Shown here: piece by piece, positions 16,591-24,139 of the stretch
Position numbering within the stretch: position 1 is the stretch's first letter
Layout of the letters: each line of letters opens with the position of its first letter
Origin: Thermoleophilaceae bacterium
GTDB lineage: Bacteria; Actinomycetota; Thermoleophilia; Solirubrobacterales; Thermoleophilaceae
Direction: 5' to 3'
DNA: 64,000 nucleotides
Assembly: GCA_030446485.1 (NCBI GenBank)
Contig: JAUJNF010000002.1
Span: forward strand, 291,674-355,673
Program-made: the position numbers and the translations under genes
Notes under the pieces: model-generated
Database searches by the model: none
The model's input: only the letters and a program-made list of their open reading frames with translations
Told to the model about the DNA's origin: nothing

Positions 16591-16681
16591 CCCGTCCTAC
16601 GTTAGAGACGAGCAGCGCATACGAACCGGCACACTCCCGCGCCAGATGGACTGCTCCTACGCGCGCGGAGATACTGTGCGC

Positions 16682-16930
16682 GTGACCGCGATCGAGGAGG
16701 GCACCGAGAGGACAATCCTCCGCAAGCTCCACGAGGAAGGCCCGAAGACCGAGAAGCAGATCGCCCACGCGCTCGGGGTGGACCAGATCGACGAGGAAGA
16801 CATCGCCGCCCGGGCGTCTGACGCGGCCAGCCACGGCGTGATCGAGCCCGTCGAGGGCAGTGAGGCTGTTCGCCGCTGGCAGATCTCGGATAAGGGGCGC
16901 CAGTTGCTAGGGGACATGCCTGGGCGCTAG
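16682..16930 (+). CDS. Small winged-helix DNA-binding protein
   Basis: 82 residues from the GTG at 16682 (an in-frame ATG at 16646 would add 12). ERTILRKLHEEGPKTEKQIAHALGVD is a helix-turn-helix, and RRWQISDKGRQLLG is the wing and closing helix of a MarR/ArsR-like fold. It diverges from the TIGR02391/HNH operon, 92 bases away, and could regulate it. No ligand or metal site is visible. Confidence 0.55.
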   Translation: MTAIEEGTERTILRKLHEEGPKTEKQIAHALGVDQIDEEDIAARASDAASHGVIEPVEGSEAVRRWQISDKGRQLLGDMPGR

Positions 16931-17349
16931 CCGGCGGCGGCGATGAGCGGCGAGGCTGCTCGCGCCCCGACCACCGCCAGCGCGCGTTCGTGGGGCCGGG
17001 TGTCCGATCGGCGGCCGGATACGTCCCTCAGAGCGACGCTCGGATCGTGCAGCAGTTCTTCGTGCTGGAGTTCCAGAATGCGTGCCTGTTCGAGGGCCTG
17101 TTAGAGCCCGATGATGAGGCTGTCGAGGCCGAGATCGACGCTCGGCTAGGCAGGGGCAATGGCTGCGGCGCGGCGCTTCTTGGACATCGAAACGGTACGG
17201 ACCCGAGTGCTCCCCGGTGTCGTGACGTTGATAAAAGCCCGGTACCAGTCAGACGCGCCAGCACAGGTCTGAAGGGGTCTTCAGGAGCCGTCAAAGTCCA
17301 TAGCTCGCTCGCAGAATCCGCACTCGAGGGACGTGACCTCCTTGATGGG
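16931..17349. other. Intergenic stretch, no convincing gene
   Basis: Holds the second copy of the 24-base repeat at 17023-17046. A plus-strand frame at 16990-17490 stays open but is not convincing: it overlaps the end of the membrane gene and has no recognisable motif, although FVLEFQNACLFEGLLEPDDEAVEAEIDARLG within it is protein-like and may be a worn remnant. Confidence 0.35.
17023..17046 (+). repeat. 24-base direct repeat, copy 2
   Basis: One mismatch to 14839-14862. Confidence 0.6.
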
Positions 17350-18315
17350 TCACTCGAGTCCACTCTGAACTGCCAGGCGGATAGGCCGACACACATCTGG
17401 CGCCAACGGACCCTCGGCCGCGGCGGTCTCGCAGTCTCGAAGCGTCTTCAGCAAGTTTCTCACCAACTCAAGCCTCTGCTGCTCGGCTGACGGATCCTGG
17501 GGCAACTCCTTCTTCGGCTCGTCCGGATCTGTGCAAACTTCGGGAAGCTCCGGACCAGTCGCTCCAGCCTTGCGGGCTTCGCCGCAGCTCTTGGCGATGG
17601 CGACAGAATCCGATCTCTGGCTGACCAGGTAGTCGCTGCCGAGCGCGAACCCGATGATCCCGAGAACGAAGGCGACGTAGGCACCCCGTACACGTTTTCC
17701 GGTCAAGGCATCCGTCGTCCGCTGGCGGACCACGCGGAGCGCGGCGATTCCGAAGGCGCTGCGGATGTTGGACTCGATCTCATCTGCGAGTGTCTTGCGT
17801 CGCTTGCACTCGGTCTCGTCAGACGTCCAGGTGGCAATGCGGCGAAGACGCGCGGCGCGGGCTTCATAGGCGGCGAGGGATTCGGCACCATCCGCGTTAG
17901 CCCACCGCTTAAATACCGACTTGACTGCCTTGAGCTCGCCGTCGTCAAGGTCACCCGTGTCCTTCATATCTTGCAGATCGGTCCGCATGAAGACGGGGCG
18001 CGCGACACTCGACAGACGGACGGCGACGTACAAGACGGCAGCCGCGGCGACTGCAAAGCCCGCCAGCGCTATCAGCAACCATGCGTAGTGCTGCCACTTG
18101 TGTTGAATGGGGAACAGATCGCCGAGCTTCGCGAGCCCGACCGCCGTTGCCGCTGTCGTACCGAGTGCACCAAGCGTCTTGCCGGTTACATCGGAGCGAG
18201 CCCTGACCTTGTCGATGGTCTGCTGATAGCGGCTCGCGGCGCCCGCGGCAGGAGGTGCCGTCGCCTCGAGATCTTTGTCCTTGTTAGAAGCCTTCGCATC
18301 TGAATTGTCGGCCAC
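17350..18315 (-). CDS. Membrane protein of unknown function, island cargo
   Basis: 321 residues. A charged soluble N-terminus (MADNSDAKASNKDKDLEATAPP) is followed by GALGTTAATAVGLAKLGDLF and a strong membrane helix (YAWLLIALAGFAVAAAAVLYVAV, about residues 77-100). A cytoplasmic helical stretch with many charges comes next, then a second membrane helix (GAYAVFVLGIIGFALG-like, about 210-225) and a Cys-containing C-terminus (CGEARKAG...CTDPDEPKKELPQ...CETAAAEG...VCRP) that would face outward with four cysteines. I do not recognise the family. It starts 2 bases after the tandem-repeat gene ends, so the two are one transcription unit. Confidence 0.65.
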   Translation of the reverse strand: MADNSDAKASNKDKDLEATAPPAAGAASRYQQTIDKVRARSDVTGKTLGALGTTAATAVGLAKLGDLFPIQHKWQHYAWLLIALAGFAVAAAAVLYVAVRLSSVARPVFMRTDLQDMKDTGDLDDGELKAVKSVFKRWANADGAESLAAYEARAARLRRIATWTSDETECKRRKTLADEIESNIRSAFGIAALRVVRQRTTDALTGKRVRGAYVAFVLGIIGFALGSDYLVSQRSDSVAIAKSCGEARKAGATGPELPEVCTDPDEPKKELPQDPSAEQQRLELVRNLLKTLRDCETAAAEGPLAPDVCRPIRLAVQSGLE

Positions 18316-18317
18316 GC

Positions 18318-18914
18318 CTACGTGTCCCTTGCGCGCTGTGTGGTCTCGTCGACGTCCGTGCCCGTCGCTCCGTCGGACTGGGGTCCAATCTTGTGTTCGC
18401 GGCCGTCGGCTTGCCTCTGGCCGTCCTCGGTCGGCGCGTCGGCGGACTGGGGTCCATTCTTGTGTTCGCGGCCGTCGGCTTGCCTCTGGCCGTCCTCGGT
18501 CGGCGCGTCGGCGGACTGGGGTCCATTCTTGTGTTCGCGGCCGTCGGCTTGCCTCTGGCCGTCCTCGGTCGGCGCGTCGGCGACCTGCGCCCGTCTCGTC
18601 GCCTCTGGTCGGGCGCGGATTTCGAGGGCGTGTACCTGCGCCCGTAAATAGAGGGTCTCGTCAGCTAGTACGCGCAGGTCGCGCTCCAGGGTTCGGTCGG
18701 CCGAACGGCATCTGATCGCCGCCGCCGCCGCATCTAGGTGATCGGAAGCGCGGCTTAGCTCGTTCGCGACAACGGTCCAGTCGGTCGTTGCCGCGGCGCC
18801 TGAGCGCCCGTCCTCCGAGCGCTTGCTGGTTCCCCCTCCCCCGCCTGTCTCAGACGACTTTCCACCTGCGCTGGTGTCTCGCCTGAACCGCCGCAAGATG
18901 TCCCCGACTCCCAT
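18318..18914 (-). CDS. Protein with three 23-residue tandem repeats, partner of the membrane protein
   Basis: 198 residues. Residues 1-45 are basic and then Gly-rich (GGGGGTSKRSEDG). Residues 46 to about 110 form helices (WTVVANELSRASDHLDAAAAAI...LADETLYLRAQVHALEIRA). Residues 112-181 are three copies of a 23-residue charged unit, ADAPTEDGQRQADGREHKNG plus PQS, differing only by N to I in the last. The repeat is hydrophilic and probably unstructured. No family recognised. The downstream membrane gene follows directly. Repeat number is expected to vary between strains. Confidence 0.6.
   Translation of the reverse strand: MGVGDILRRFRRDTSAGGKSSETGGGGGTSKRSEDGRSGAAATTDWTVVANELSRASDHLDAAAAAIRCRSADRTLERDLRVLADETLYLRAQVHALEIRARPEATRRAQVADAPTEDGQRQADGREHKNGPQSADAPTEDGQRQADGREHKNGPQSADAPTEDGQRQADGREHKIGPQSDGATGTDVDETTQRARDT
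18374..18580. repeat. 69-base tandem repeat, three copies, within a coding frame
   Basis: Units begin at 18374, 18443 and 18512. They are almost identical (one A/T change seen in the first). 69 is a multiple of three, so copy number can change without breaking the frame. There is no spacer variation, so it is not CRISPR. Confidence 0.9.
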
Positions 18915-19013
18915 ACCAGCTTTCTCCCGGGTCGACTCAACTGAGGGCGGACTCTACGCCGATTAACCGCGCCTAGGAGGTTCAAACCGAGAGAATCACG
19001 GCAAGAGGTCGCA

Positions 19014-19211
19014 GTGCAGGTGCTTGAGCGTCACGTGGGCTCCGGCGAGCCGGTGCACTACAGAGACTGGTACGCGTTGCTACGCGCGGCTGGCTACCAC
19101 GTCAAGGGGAAGGATCCGCTCGCCAGCTTCCTGGCCCAAATCAGTAAGGTCGAAGGCGTGGAGCCGCTCGGCCGACGCAGCGGCAAGTACCGGCTGCGTC
19201 GCGTCGCGTAG
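19014..19211 (+). CDS. Small winged-helix protein
   Basis: 65 residues from a GTG at 19014 (QVLERHVGSGEPVHYRDWYALLRAAGYHVKGKDPLASFLAQISKVEGVEPLGRRSGKYRLRRVA). GEPVHYRDWYALLRAAGY...KDPLASFLAQIS is the helix pair of a compact winged helix, and RRSGKYRL is the wing. I have seen similar stand-alone modules or C-terminal modules next to nuclease or island genes. A partner cannot be named. Confidence 0.5.
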   Translation: MQVLERHVGSGEPVHYRDWYALLRAAGYHVKGKDPLASFLAQISKVEGVEPLGRRSGKYRLRRVA

Positions 19212-19231
19212 CGAGAGACAGCCGGACGGGG

Positions 19232-19741
19232 GTGGGTAGACCGTGTGCTTCGCAGGGCGGCAGCCCTGATCCACGATTTACACGTCGTAGTGCTCGACAC
19301 GCCATCCGTCGCCGCGAGAGCTGGTTGGCTTCTCTCGACGCTATTCCCAACGCGCACCTGAATGTCGAATCGAGCAGGAGCCTCTTCGAGGATCACCGCG
19401 AGATGCTGCATACGACGCCGGCGATTCGCTATCCGACGTTCTTGGGTGGCGACCGCAACTACACAGGACGTGACCCGGCGCTTGTCGAAAACCCGGCCCT
19501 TCGAAACGCCGTGATCCACCGGCTCGGGCCCGAGCTTGAGCGCGTGCCGATTGGGCTGATCGTGCCGCTCGGGACGGCCGTTTCGCAAGCGATCGAAGTA
19601 CTCGTGCGAGAGGGGATACTCGTGCGGGAACGGTGCCTGCTCGGGTTTCCGCATCCTTCCGGTGCGAATGCCCATGGGGACCCGCAGTTTGCCCGACGTC
19701 GTGAGCAGCTGAAAGAGACAGTCCGGAGGTGGTTCCGGTAG
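19232..19741 (+). CDS. Uracil-DNA-glycosylase-superfamily-like protein, N-terminus unclear
   Basis: The clear part starts near 19,358: AHLNVESSRSLFEDHREMLHTTPAIRYPTFLGGDRNYTG, then VPIGLIVPLGTAVSQAIEVLVREG, and the motif GFPHPSGANAH. HPSGAN with a preceding PLG is the C-terminal DNA-intercalation motif of uracil-DNA-glycosylase-like proteins. The usual N-terminal catalytic GQDP-type motif is not visible; residues before about 40 (CASQGGSPDPRFTRRSARHAI) look out of frame. So it is either truncated or frameshifted at its start. Confidence 0.55.
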   Translation: MGRPCASQGGSPDPRFTRRSARHAIRRRESWLASLDAIPNAHLNVESSRSLFEDHREMLHTTPAIRYPTFLGGDRNYTGRDPALVENPALRNAVIHRLGPELERVPIGLIVPLGTAVSQAIEVLVREGILVRERCLLGFPHPSGANAHGDPQFARRREQLKETVRRWFR

Positions 19742-20053
19742 CCACCGGTCAGCTGACGGGGCTCACGCCCCCAGCTGCCGTAATTCATCCGCATCGATGA
19801 AGCGATCGGCGCGGGCGCGGTTCCTAGCGTCGTCCCACACGCCTTCCTGGCTGAGTCGTCGGATGCACTCCTCGGGACCGCCCCCCTCCCCCTGCCAGTC
19901 GGATGAAACTTGTCCCCCGGCGCTGAGGGTGCGGTGGGCGCTGTCGGAGTGGCCCTCGGCACGGATAGCGCTCCCTACTGCCTGGCCACCGTGCTTGTGG
20001 CCGGAGAGCGAACACGCGCCGGTCGCGTTCCGTCGTTACTTCCGCCTCGCGTG
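19742..20053. other. Intergenic stretch, at most a gene remnant
   Basis: A minus-strand frame (about 19,765-19,910) reads SSDWQGEGGGPEECIRRLSQEGVWDDARNRARADRFIDADELRQLGA and a stop, which is protein-like but has no visible start. The rest holds no recognisable gene. Confidence 0.3.
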
Positions 20054-20641
20054 TTAGCTGCTGATACTGGCGGCCCACTGAACAGCCGTGAACACCCACA
20101 CAAGCGCTATCGCCACGAAGGCGACCATGGCGGCGATGACCGACGGGAGCTTCGCATGGCCCGAGCGGGCGGGGAGAAGCGCAGCGCGCAACCCAGCAAA
20201 CAACGCTGCTGTGCCGGCCAGCGCCGCGACGGCATTGCCCCCACCCAACCAGAGCCGTGCCTGCACCGTTGCACACACAGTCGCCGAACACTCACCGGCT
20301 ATCGCCGAGCGGAGAACATAAGCGGAAATCGGCAGCCAGAGCAGGGCGATTACGAGTGTGATGCCACCCGCTAGGGCAGTGCTCGCGCGCCCTGGGTCCT
20401 TTTCCGACAGGGCACGCAAGCGCTCGCCGAGGAACATCCAGCAGAAGAAAGCCACGATAAGAAGGACCGTTACAACGCTGGTTAGGGCGTCGAGTACGTA
20501 GGCTCGGGCCCAGAGGATTAGGCCCAGCGTGGCACAAGCAACGAACAGCGTCTTTCGCCATGACGGCTCCGGACGGGGCCTCTCTAGCAAGACGATCCCC
20601 GGTCGAACTGGAAGGCTCCGAGTACGGTTTCCGCCGCGCAC
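20054..20641 (-). CDS. Four-helix membrane protein of unknown function
   Basis: 195 residues. Hydrophobic helices: LFVACATLGLILWARAYVLDALTSV, VVTVLLIVAFFCWMFLGERL, ALAGGITLVIALLWLPISAYVL, and GGNAVAALAGTAALFAGLRAALL, with a fifth weak one at the end (VIAAMVAFVAIALVWVFTAVQWA). A short loop with two cysteines (CSATVC) lies between helices 3 and 4, probably outside. The family is not recognised. The exact start is uncertain; the N-terminal MRGGNRTRSLPVRPG is odd and a later start is possible. Confidence 0.5.
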   Translation of the reverse strand: MRGGNRTRSLPVRPGIVLLERPRPEPSWRKTLFVACATLGLILWARAYVLDALTSVVTVLLIVAFFCWMFLGERLRALSEKDPGRASTALAGGITLVIALLWLPISAYVLRSAIAGECSATVCATVQARLWLGGGNAVAALAGTAALFAGLRAALLPARSGHAKLPSVIAAMVAFVAIALVWVFTAVQWAASISS

Positions 20642-20713
20642 ATTGGGGTCCCCGCATTACTGCGAGCCCACGCTCACGGGCCAGGCGGGACGCACGGGAC
20701 TCAAGATCGTGAG

Positions 20714-20740
20714 GGCGGGCGTGGACGACCCGCGCCCGCC
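20714..20740 (-). terminator. Hairpin after the 20.8-kb membrane gene
   Basis: GGCGGGCG at 20714-20721 pairs with CGCCCGCC at 20733-20740, an 8-bp GC stem with an 11-base loop, 27 bases past the stop of the minus-strand gene at 20767. No T tract follows. Confidence 0.35.
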
Positions 20741-20766
20741 TGTGTGACTGCTTAAGGGGTCGTCGC

Positions 20767-21162
20767 TCAAGGGGAGTGACGAGCTGGCGCCCTACCGCGC
20801 GCGCCGGACCCGCCACGTCGACGCGACAGGCCGAGCCAGGCAATGGCGAGAACGGTCAAGACAACTACGGCCAGACCCCCCCACCAAAACCCCGCGCTAA
20901 CGGCGATTTGGTAGCCCGAGCAGCGATTGCAGTCAACAATGCCGGCGGCGTCGGCAACGTCAAATTGAACCAGCACGATGGTGGTTCCCCAGATCACCGC
21001 CAGCATGCCCAGACAAGCGGCGATCGCTATCCCTGGCCACCCTCGAGAGCGCGCACTGAGGAGCCGAGCAAAGAAGAGGGCAAACAGCGCGAACAGGAAC
21101 AGCGCGGGCAGAAAGAGTTCCTCCGGCAGTGAAACCGCCAGCCTGTCGATGCCCACCATCGC
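20767..21162 (-). CDS. Three-helix membrane protein of unknown function
   Basis: 131 residues from MVGIDRLAVSLPEELFLPALF; a longer in-frame start at 21249 adds 29 residues without sense. Helices: LFLPALFLFALFALFFARLL, GIAIAACLGMLAVIWGTTIVLVQF, and FWWGGLAVVVLTVLAIAWLGL, with a short loop VDCNRCSGYQIAV holding CxxC between helices 2 and 3. The tail is basic (RRRGGSGARGRA). No family recognised. Confidence 0.5.
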   Translation of the reverse strand, partial: AMVGIDRLAVSLPEELFLPALFLFALFALFFARLLSARSRGWPGIAIAACLGMLAVIWGTTIVLVQFDVADAAGIVDCNRCSGYQIAVSAGFWWGGLAVVVLTVLAIAWLGLSRRRGGSGARGRAPARHSP

Positions 21163-21690
21163 GTCCACAGTAGTGGCTATTCGCCCAGTTCCGGGCCGCA
21201 CGGTCGCAGCCGGGCACGCCAGTAGAGCAGCGATCGATGCAGGGCCCATACTCGCGTATGGCTCGCGGTGCCGCCCCGCGGGGTGTGGAGCTGCCTCGGT
21301 AAGTAGGTAGTCCGAACACGTACGGGCTGAACCCGATCCGCACTAGCGAACGCACTGAGAAACCACACACTCCGGGGCTGATCGTCGGGCTCTCGTGAGC
21401 CACGAGAGCACTGAGGGTTTCTTCGGTAGACCGCAGCCATCCTGGCGCCAGACGCTGGTGTTGGCGGTCGTGTGTTTGATTCACGATCCTGCTCGCTCCG
21501 ACGTCTGACACTGGAACGAGCGTCCCTGACCGTTTGAGTTCTAGTGGCCTACTTCTGCTGGTTGTTCTTGACCGGGCGCGTGCGGCGCATCGTGCAGAAG
21601 AGGCGCGGTCCTGGCTATCGGGCAGATCCACGACTAGCCACGTCGGTCCGGTCTGGCCTGCGGTCGGCGACCGCCCCTATTGTTTCCGAC

Positions 21691-22062
21691 GTGGGACGAC
21701 GTCTCAAGGTTGGGCTCGCGGTGATTCTTGTTGGGGCAGCGTTCGCCGCAGGGCTCCTGCTCGGTCATCAGCGTCCCACCCAGGACGGAGGCCTGCGCGT
21801 GAACGGCGCTGAGGTTGTCGGGAACGTGTGGGAGGCGAGTCCAGACGCCGCCAGCGAGAAGCCGCCGTTCTGCGATCCCCAGATGCCGGACGGAATCGGT
21901 CGGTGGCGGTGCGTACTCTACGGCGCCCCTGAGGCGTCCGCCCCGCGCGACTTCAACATCACCGTCGGAGAAGACGGCTCCATCCGCTTCGAGGGGGAGA
22001 AGGAACCGCGAGCCTGCTGTATCGAGGTCGATGGCCGCGAAGCTCGAGCGCAGGGGCAATAG
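21691..22062 (+). CDS. Membrane-anchored extracytoplasmic protein of unknown function
   Basis: 123 residues from the GTG at 21691 (GRRLKVGLAVILVGAAFAAGLLLGHQ), which opens with a single signal-anchor helix; an in-frame GTG at 21544 would add 49 residues with a second hydrophobic patch. The outer part has three to four cysteines (FCDP, WRCVLYG, RACCIEV). No family recognised. Confidence 0.45.
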   Translation: MGRRLKVGLAVILVGAAFAAGLLLGHQRPTQDGGLRVNGAEVVGNVWEASPDAASEKPPFCDPQMPDGIGRWRCVLYGAPEASAPRDFNITVGEDGSIRFEGEKEPRACCIEVDGREARAQGQ

Positions 22063-22284
22063 CGGAATCCCAGGACCCTGACCACTCGGACCTGGCCGCC
22101 CTCATTGCGGCTCCGCTCGGGTTCGCGATCTCCAGGCATCGCCGCTGACGGTCGCACGACGTCCCCGCATATTCGACAGAAGCCTCTCCGTGACCAGTCA
22201 ATCGACCGGCGGGGGTTACGGACCGCTTGGCAACCAGGAGCAGGCGGAAGGCTTTGGACGGCCGCGCGGCTCCTCGGCGAGCCG

Positions 22285-22644
22285 CTAGTAGCAGATCCGC
22301 CCTTTTCGCGCGCCGAGGGTACAACTCGTTTCCAACCCGACGATGGAGCTGGGTCGCAGCTTCGATCCAGCCGCAGGGCGCTGCTGTTCCACACGGTCAG
22401 AGCTGCAATTGGGGAAGGTCTGAACGCCTGGCGGATCGGCATAAGGCTCCGAATGAACAGTCCTGTCGCCTCCGAAGCGCCACCGCAGTTCAGCCTCGGT
22501 AAGCGCCTTCTCGGCTTCACAACGGTCAAGGCCCACGACGTTCGGAACATCTCCGGCCTCAGCTCCATCGTCTTGTGCAAGCCACACCCCGACGCCTGTA
22601 CCCCCCAGCGTCAGCGTCAGGAACACCAACACGAGTCGTCTCAC
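22285..22644 (-). CDS. Membrane-anchored PASTA-domain protein
   Basis: 119 residues from the GTG at 22642-22644: RRLVLVFLTLTLGGTGVGVWLAQ is a signal anchor. The rest is one PASTA-like domain: VPNVVGLDRCEAEKALTEAELRWRFGG, a Cys-containing loop, VEQQRPAAGSKL and a final VGLETSC. PASTA domains bind muropeptides or beta-lactams in kinases and penicillin-binding proteins; a lone secreted domain like this is common in Thermoleophilia-type genomes but has no assigned role. It lies at the right end of the island, 130 bases from the tRNA-Pro gene. Confidence 0.65.
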   Translation of the reverse strand: MRRLVLVFLTLTLGGTGVGVWLAQDDGAEAGDVPNVVGLDRCEAEKALTEAELRWRFGGDRTVHSEPYADPPGVQTFPNCSSDRVEQQRPAAGSKLRPSSIVGLETSCTLGARKGRICY

Positions 22645-22774
22645 CTCGCCAGCGTAGCCGCGGACCGGGAGGATCTCTCCTGCGATACCAGCCCGAACAC
22701 AGACCCGACATCGCGCGGGCATAGTGCTGCGGATCGTCTGAACGAAAGCCCGCTTCCGAAGCGGCCTCTCGATA

Positions 22775-22850
22775 GTCGGGGCGACTGGATTTGAACCAGC
22801 GACCGCTCGGCCCCCAGCCGAGTGCGCTACCAGACTGCGCCACGCCCCGA
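22775..22850 (-). tRNA. tRNA-Pro (anticodon GGG)
   Basis: Read leftwards: TCGGGGC/GCCCCGA acceptor stem, D arm, anticodon arm CTCGG-CTGGGGG-CCGAG giving GGG, T arm with GGTTCAAATCC. CCA is not encoded. Its 3' half is the integration target repeated at 14638 and 13532. Confidence 0.95.
22776..22821 (-). repeat. Attachment-site copy 3, inside the complete tRNA-Pro gene
   Basis: Identical over 46 bases to 14638-14683. Confidence 0.85.
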
Positions 22851-22921
22851 AGCGGGCGACGGGAATCGAACCCGCCCTAGAAGCTTGGAAGGCTTCTGTG
22901 CAACCACAACACTTCGCCCGC
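22851..22921 (-). tRNA. tRNA-Gly (anticodon TCC)
   Basis: GCGGGCG/CGCCCGC acceptor; anticodon arm GAAGC-CTTCCAA-GCTTC gives TCC; T arm GGGTTCGATTCCC. It directly abuts tRNA-Pro. Confidence 0.95.
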
Positions 22922-22958
22922 GAAGGTCGCCCGCGATATTAGTCGCGACGCCTTCCAG

Positions 22959-23032
22959 CGGGGCACCCAGGACTCGAACCTGGAATCTCCGGTTTTGGAG
23001 ACCGGCGCCTTAGCCAGTTTGGCCAGTGCCCC
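22959..23032 (-). tRNA. tRNA-Trp (anticodon CCA)
   Basis: GGGGCAC/GTGCCCC acceptor; anticodon arm CCGGT-CTCCAAA-ACCGG gives CCA; T arm AGGTTCGAGTCCT. Discriminator G. Confidence 0.9.
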
Positions 23033-23106
23033 CTCCGCCGATGCTAGCGGGCACGTGGCCAGCGAAGATCGCCCACGCCGCGCCCGACGAGGTCGTTTGA
23101 ACCAGT

Positions 23107-23189
23107 TGCGGGCGGGGGGATTCGAACCCCCAAGGCTTGCGCCACCGGCTCCTAAGGCCGGCATGTTTACCAGGTTTCATCACGCCCGC
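23107..23189 (-). tRNA. tRNA-Leu (anticodon TAG)
   Basis: GCGGGCG/CGCCCGC acceptor, anticodon arm CCGGC-CTTAGGA-GCCGG giving TAG, long variable arm as in Leu tRNAs, T arm GGGGTTCGAATCCCC. Confidence 0.93.
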
Positions 23190-23317
23190 GCCAGCCTGAT
23201 CTTAGGCGCCTCGACCGTCGGGTCGTGAGCGCACGTCGTTCGTTCGGTGGACCCAGACGACTAGGGCGTCAAGCCACCGACGCACGCCGCCCGCCTCCGG
23301 TTTAGACTTCCCGATCC

Positions 23318-23980
23318 ATGGCAGCCGATGTGGTGCTCACCCACCCCAACCGGGACAAGGCACGCTCCAAGTCCACGAAGGCCGGCGTGGTGCTGCTCCT
23401 CCTGGTCAGCGCCGCGTTGATCGTGGCCATCACCGTCGGGGGCTGGGAACGGCTGCAGGGGGCCACCGGCGTCTCGATCGCCTACGTGATCGTCACGCTC
23501 GTCATGGCCTTCTTCGTCCTGCGCTGGAATCGCGGCGTGCTGCCCCTTGCCGCCGGCCTCGCGATCATGTTCGCGGTGGTCGCCGCCGTCTCGGTGCCCG
23601 CGTGGTTCGCACGCGACAAGGCGGGCTTCGCAGATCCGGCGCTCGAGCCCGGGCTCCTCGGCCTGCTCAGCATCGTGCTGATCGCGGTTCAGGTCATGCT
23701 GATCCTCTTCGCCGTCGTGGGCTTCACGCAAGCCTGGAATGTCGAGGTCGAGGTCCCCCGCGACCGCGGCACGCGGCCGGACGAGCACGGGCGGCACGAT
23801 GACTATGACGACGAGGACGAGCGCTTCGACTACGAGGACGAGATCGTGCAGGACGGCCGCACCGACGCCCGCAGCCAGCCCGGCACGCTCACCGATCCGC
23901 AGGACGACCGGGGGCCCCAATCAGGCGAGGTCGAGCAGGAGGGCGGGGCCGACATGGGAGACCAGACCACCCAGCGCTGA
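23318..23980 (+). CDS. Four-helix membrane protein with a long acidic tail
   Basis: 220 residues. Helices: AGVVLLLLVSAALIVAITVGGW, VSIAYVIVTLVMAFFVLRW, LPLAAGLAIMFAVVAAVSVPAWF and LLSIVLIAVQVMLILFAVVGFTQAW. The last 80 residues are hydrophilic and strongly acidic (DDYDDEDERFDYEDEIVQDG), expected in the cytoplasm. I know similar proteins from Solirubrobacterales-like genomes without a function. Start ATG at 23318. A strong hairpin overlaps the stop codon, so transcription likely ends here, facing the tRNA-Leu gene. Confidence 0.7.
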   Translation: MAADVVLTHPNRDKARSKSTKAGVVLLLLVSAALIVAITVGGWERLQGATGVSIAYVIVTLVMAFFVLRWNRGVLPLAAGLAIMFAVVAAVSVPAWFARDKAGFADPALEPGLLGLLSIVLIAVQVMLILFAVVGFTQAWNVEVEVPRDRGTRPDEHGRHDDYDDEDERFDYEDEIVQDGRTDARSQPGTLTDPQDDRGPQSGEVEQEGGADMGDQTTQR

Positions 23981-24001
23981 ACGCGGTGGTCCGCGTTCAG
24001 C
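23976..24001 (+). terminator. Hairpin terminator
   Basis: GCTGAACGCGG pairs with CCGCGTTCAGC around a TGGT loop, an 11-bp perfect stem that includes the TGA stop of the membrane gene. Confidence 0.65.
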
Positions 24002-24022
24002 GGTACGGCGCTACATCTTGGA

Positions 24023-24106
24023 TGCGGCGGGTGGGACTCGAACCCACACGCCCTTGCGGACAATGGATTTTGAATCCATCTCGTCTACCGGTTCCGACAC
24101 CGCCGC
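24023..24106 (-). tRNA. tRNA-Leu (anticodon CAA)
   Basis: GCGGCGG/CCGCCGC acceptor, anticodon arm ATGGA-TTCAAAA-TCCAT giving CAA, variable arm TTGTCCGCAAGGGCG, T arm TGGGTTCGAGTCCCA. Confidence 0.93.
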
Positions 24107-24139
24107 ACGGCCGCCCATGATCGCAGCCCCGCGGCCGAC

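Larger units (their letters stand above)
14638..22821 (-). mobile_element. Putative 8.2-kb genomic island at tRNA-Pro(GGG)
   Basis: Flanked by exact 46-base direct copies of the tRNA-Pro 3' half, one inside the complete tRNA gene on the right, one orphan on the left. This is the classic outcome of tyrosine-integrase insertion at a tRNA 3' end. The cargo is mostly small unknown, membrane, winged-helix and HEPN/HNH-like genes. No integrase, relaxase or phage structural gene is visible, so it is a fixed remnant. Confidence 0.6.

Noticed and set aside
16990..17490. Plus-strand gene of 166 codons
   Set aside because: It overlaps the end of the membrane gene, has no recognisable motif or good start; noted only as a possible remnant.
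18374..18580. Possible CRISPR array
   Set aside because: Units are contiguous, in-frame, with no spacers.
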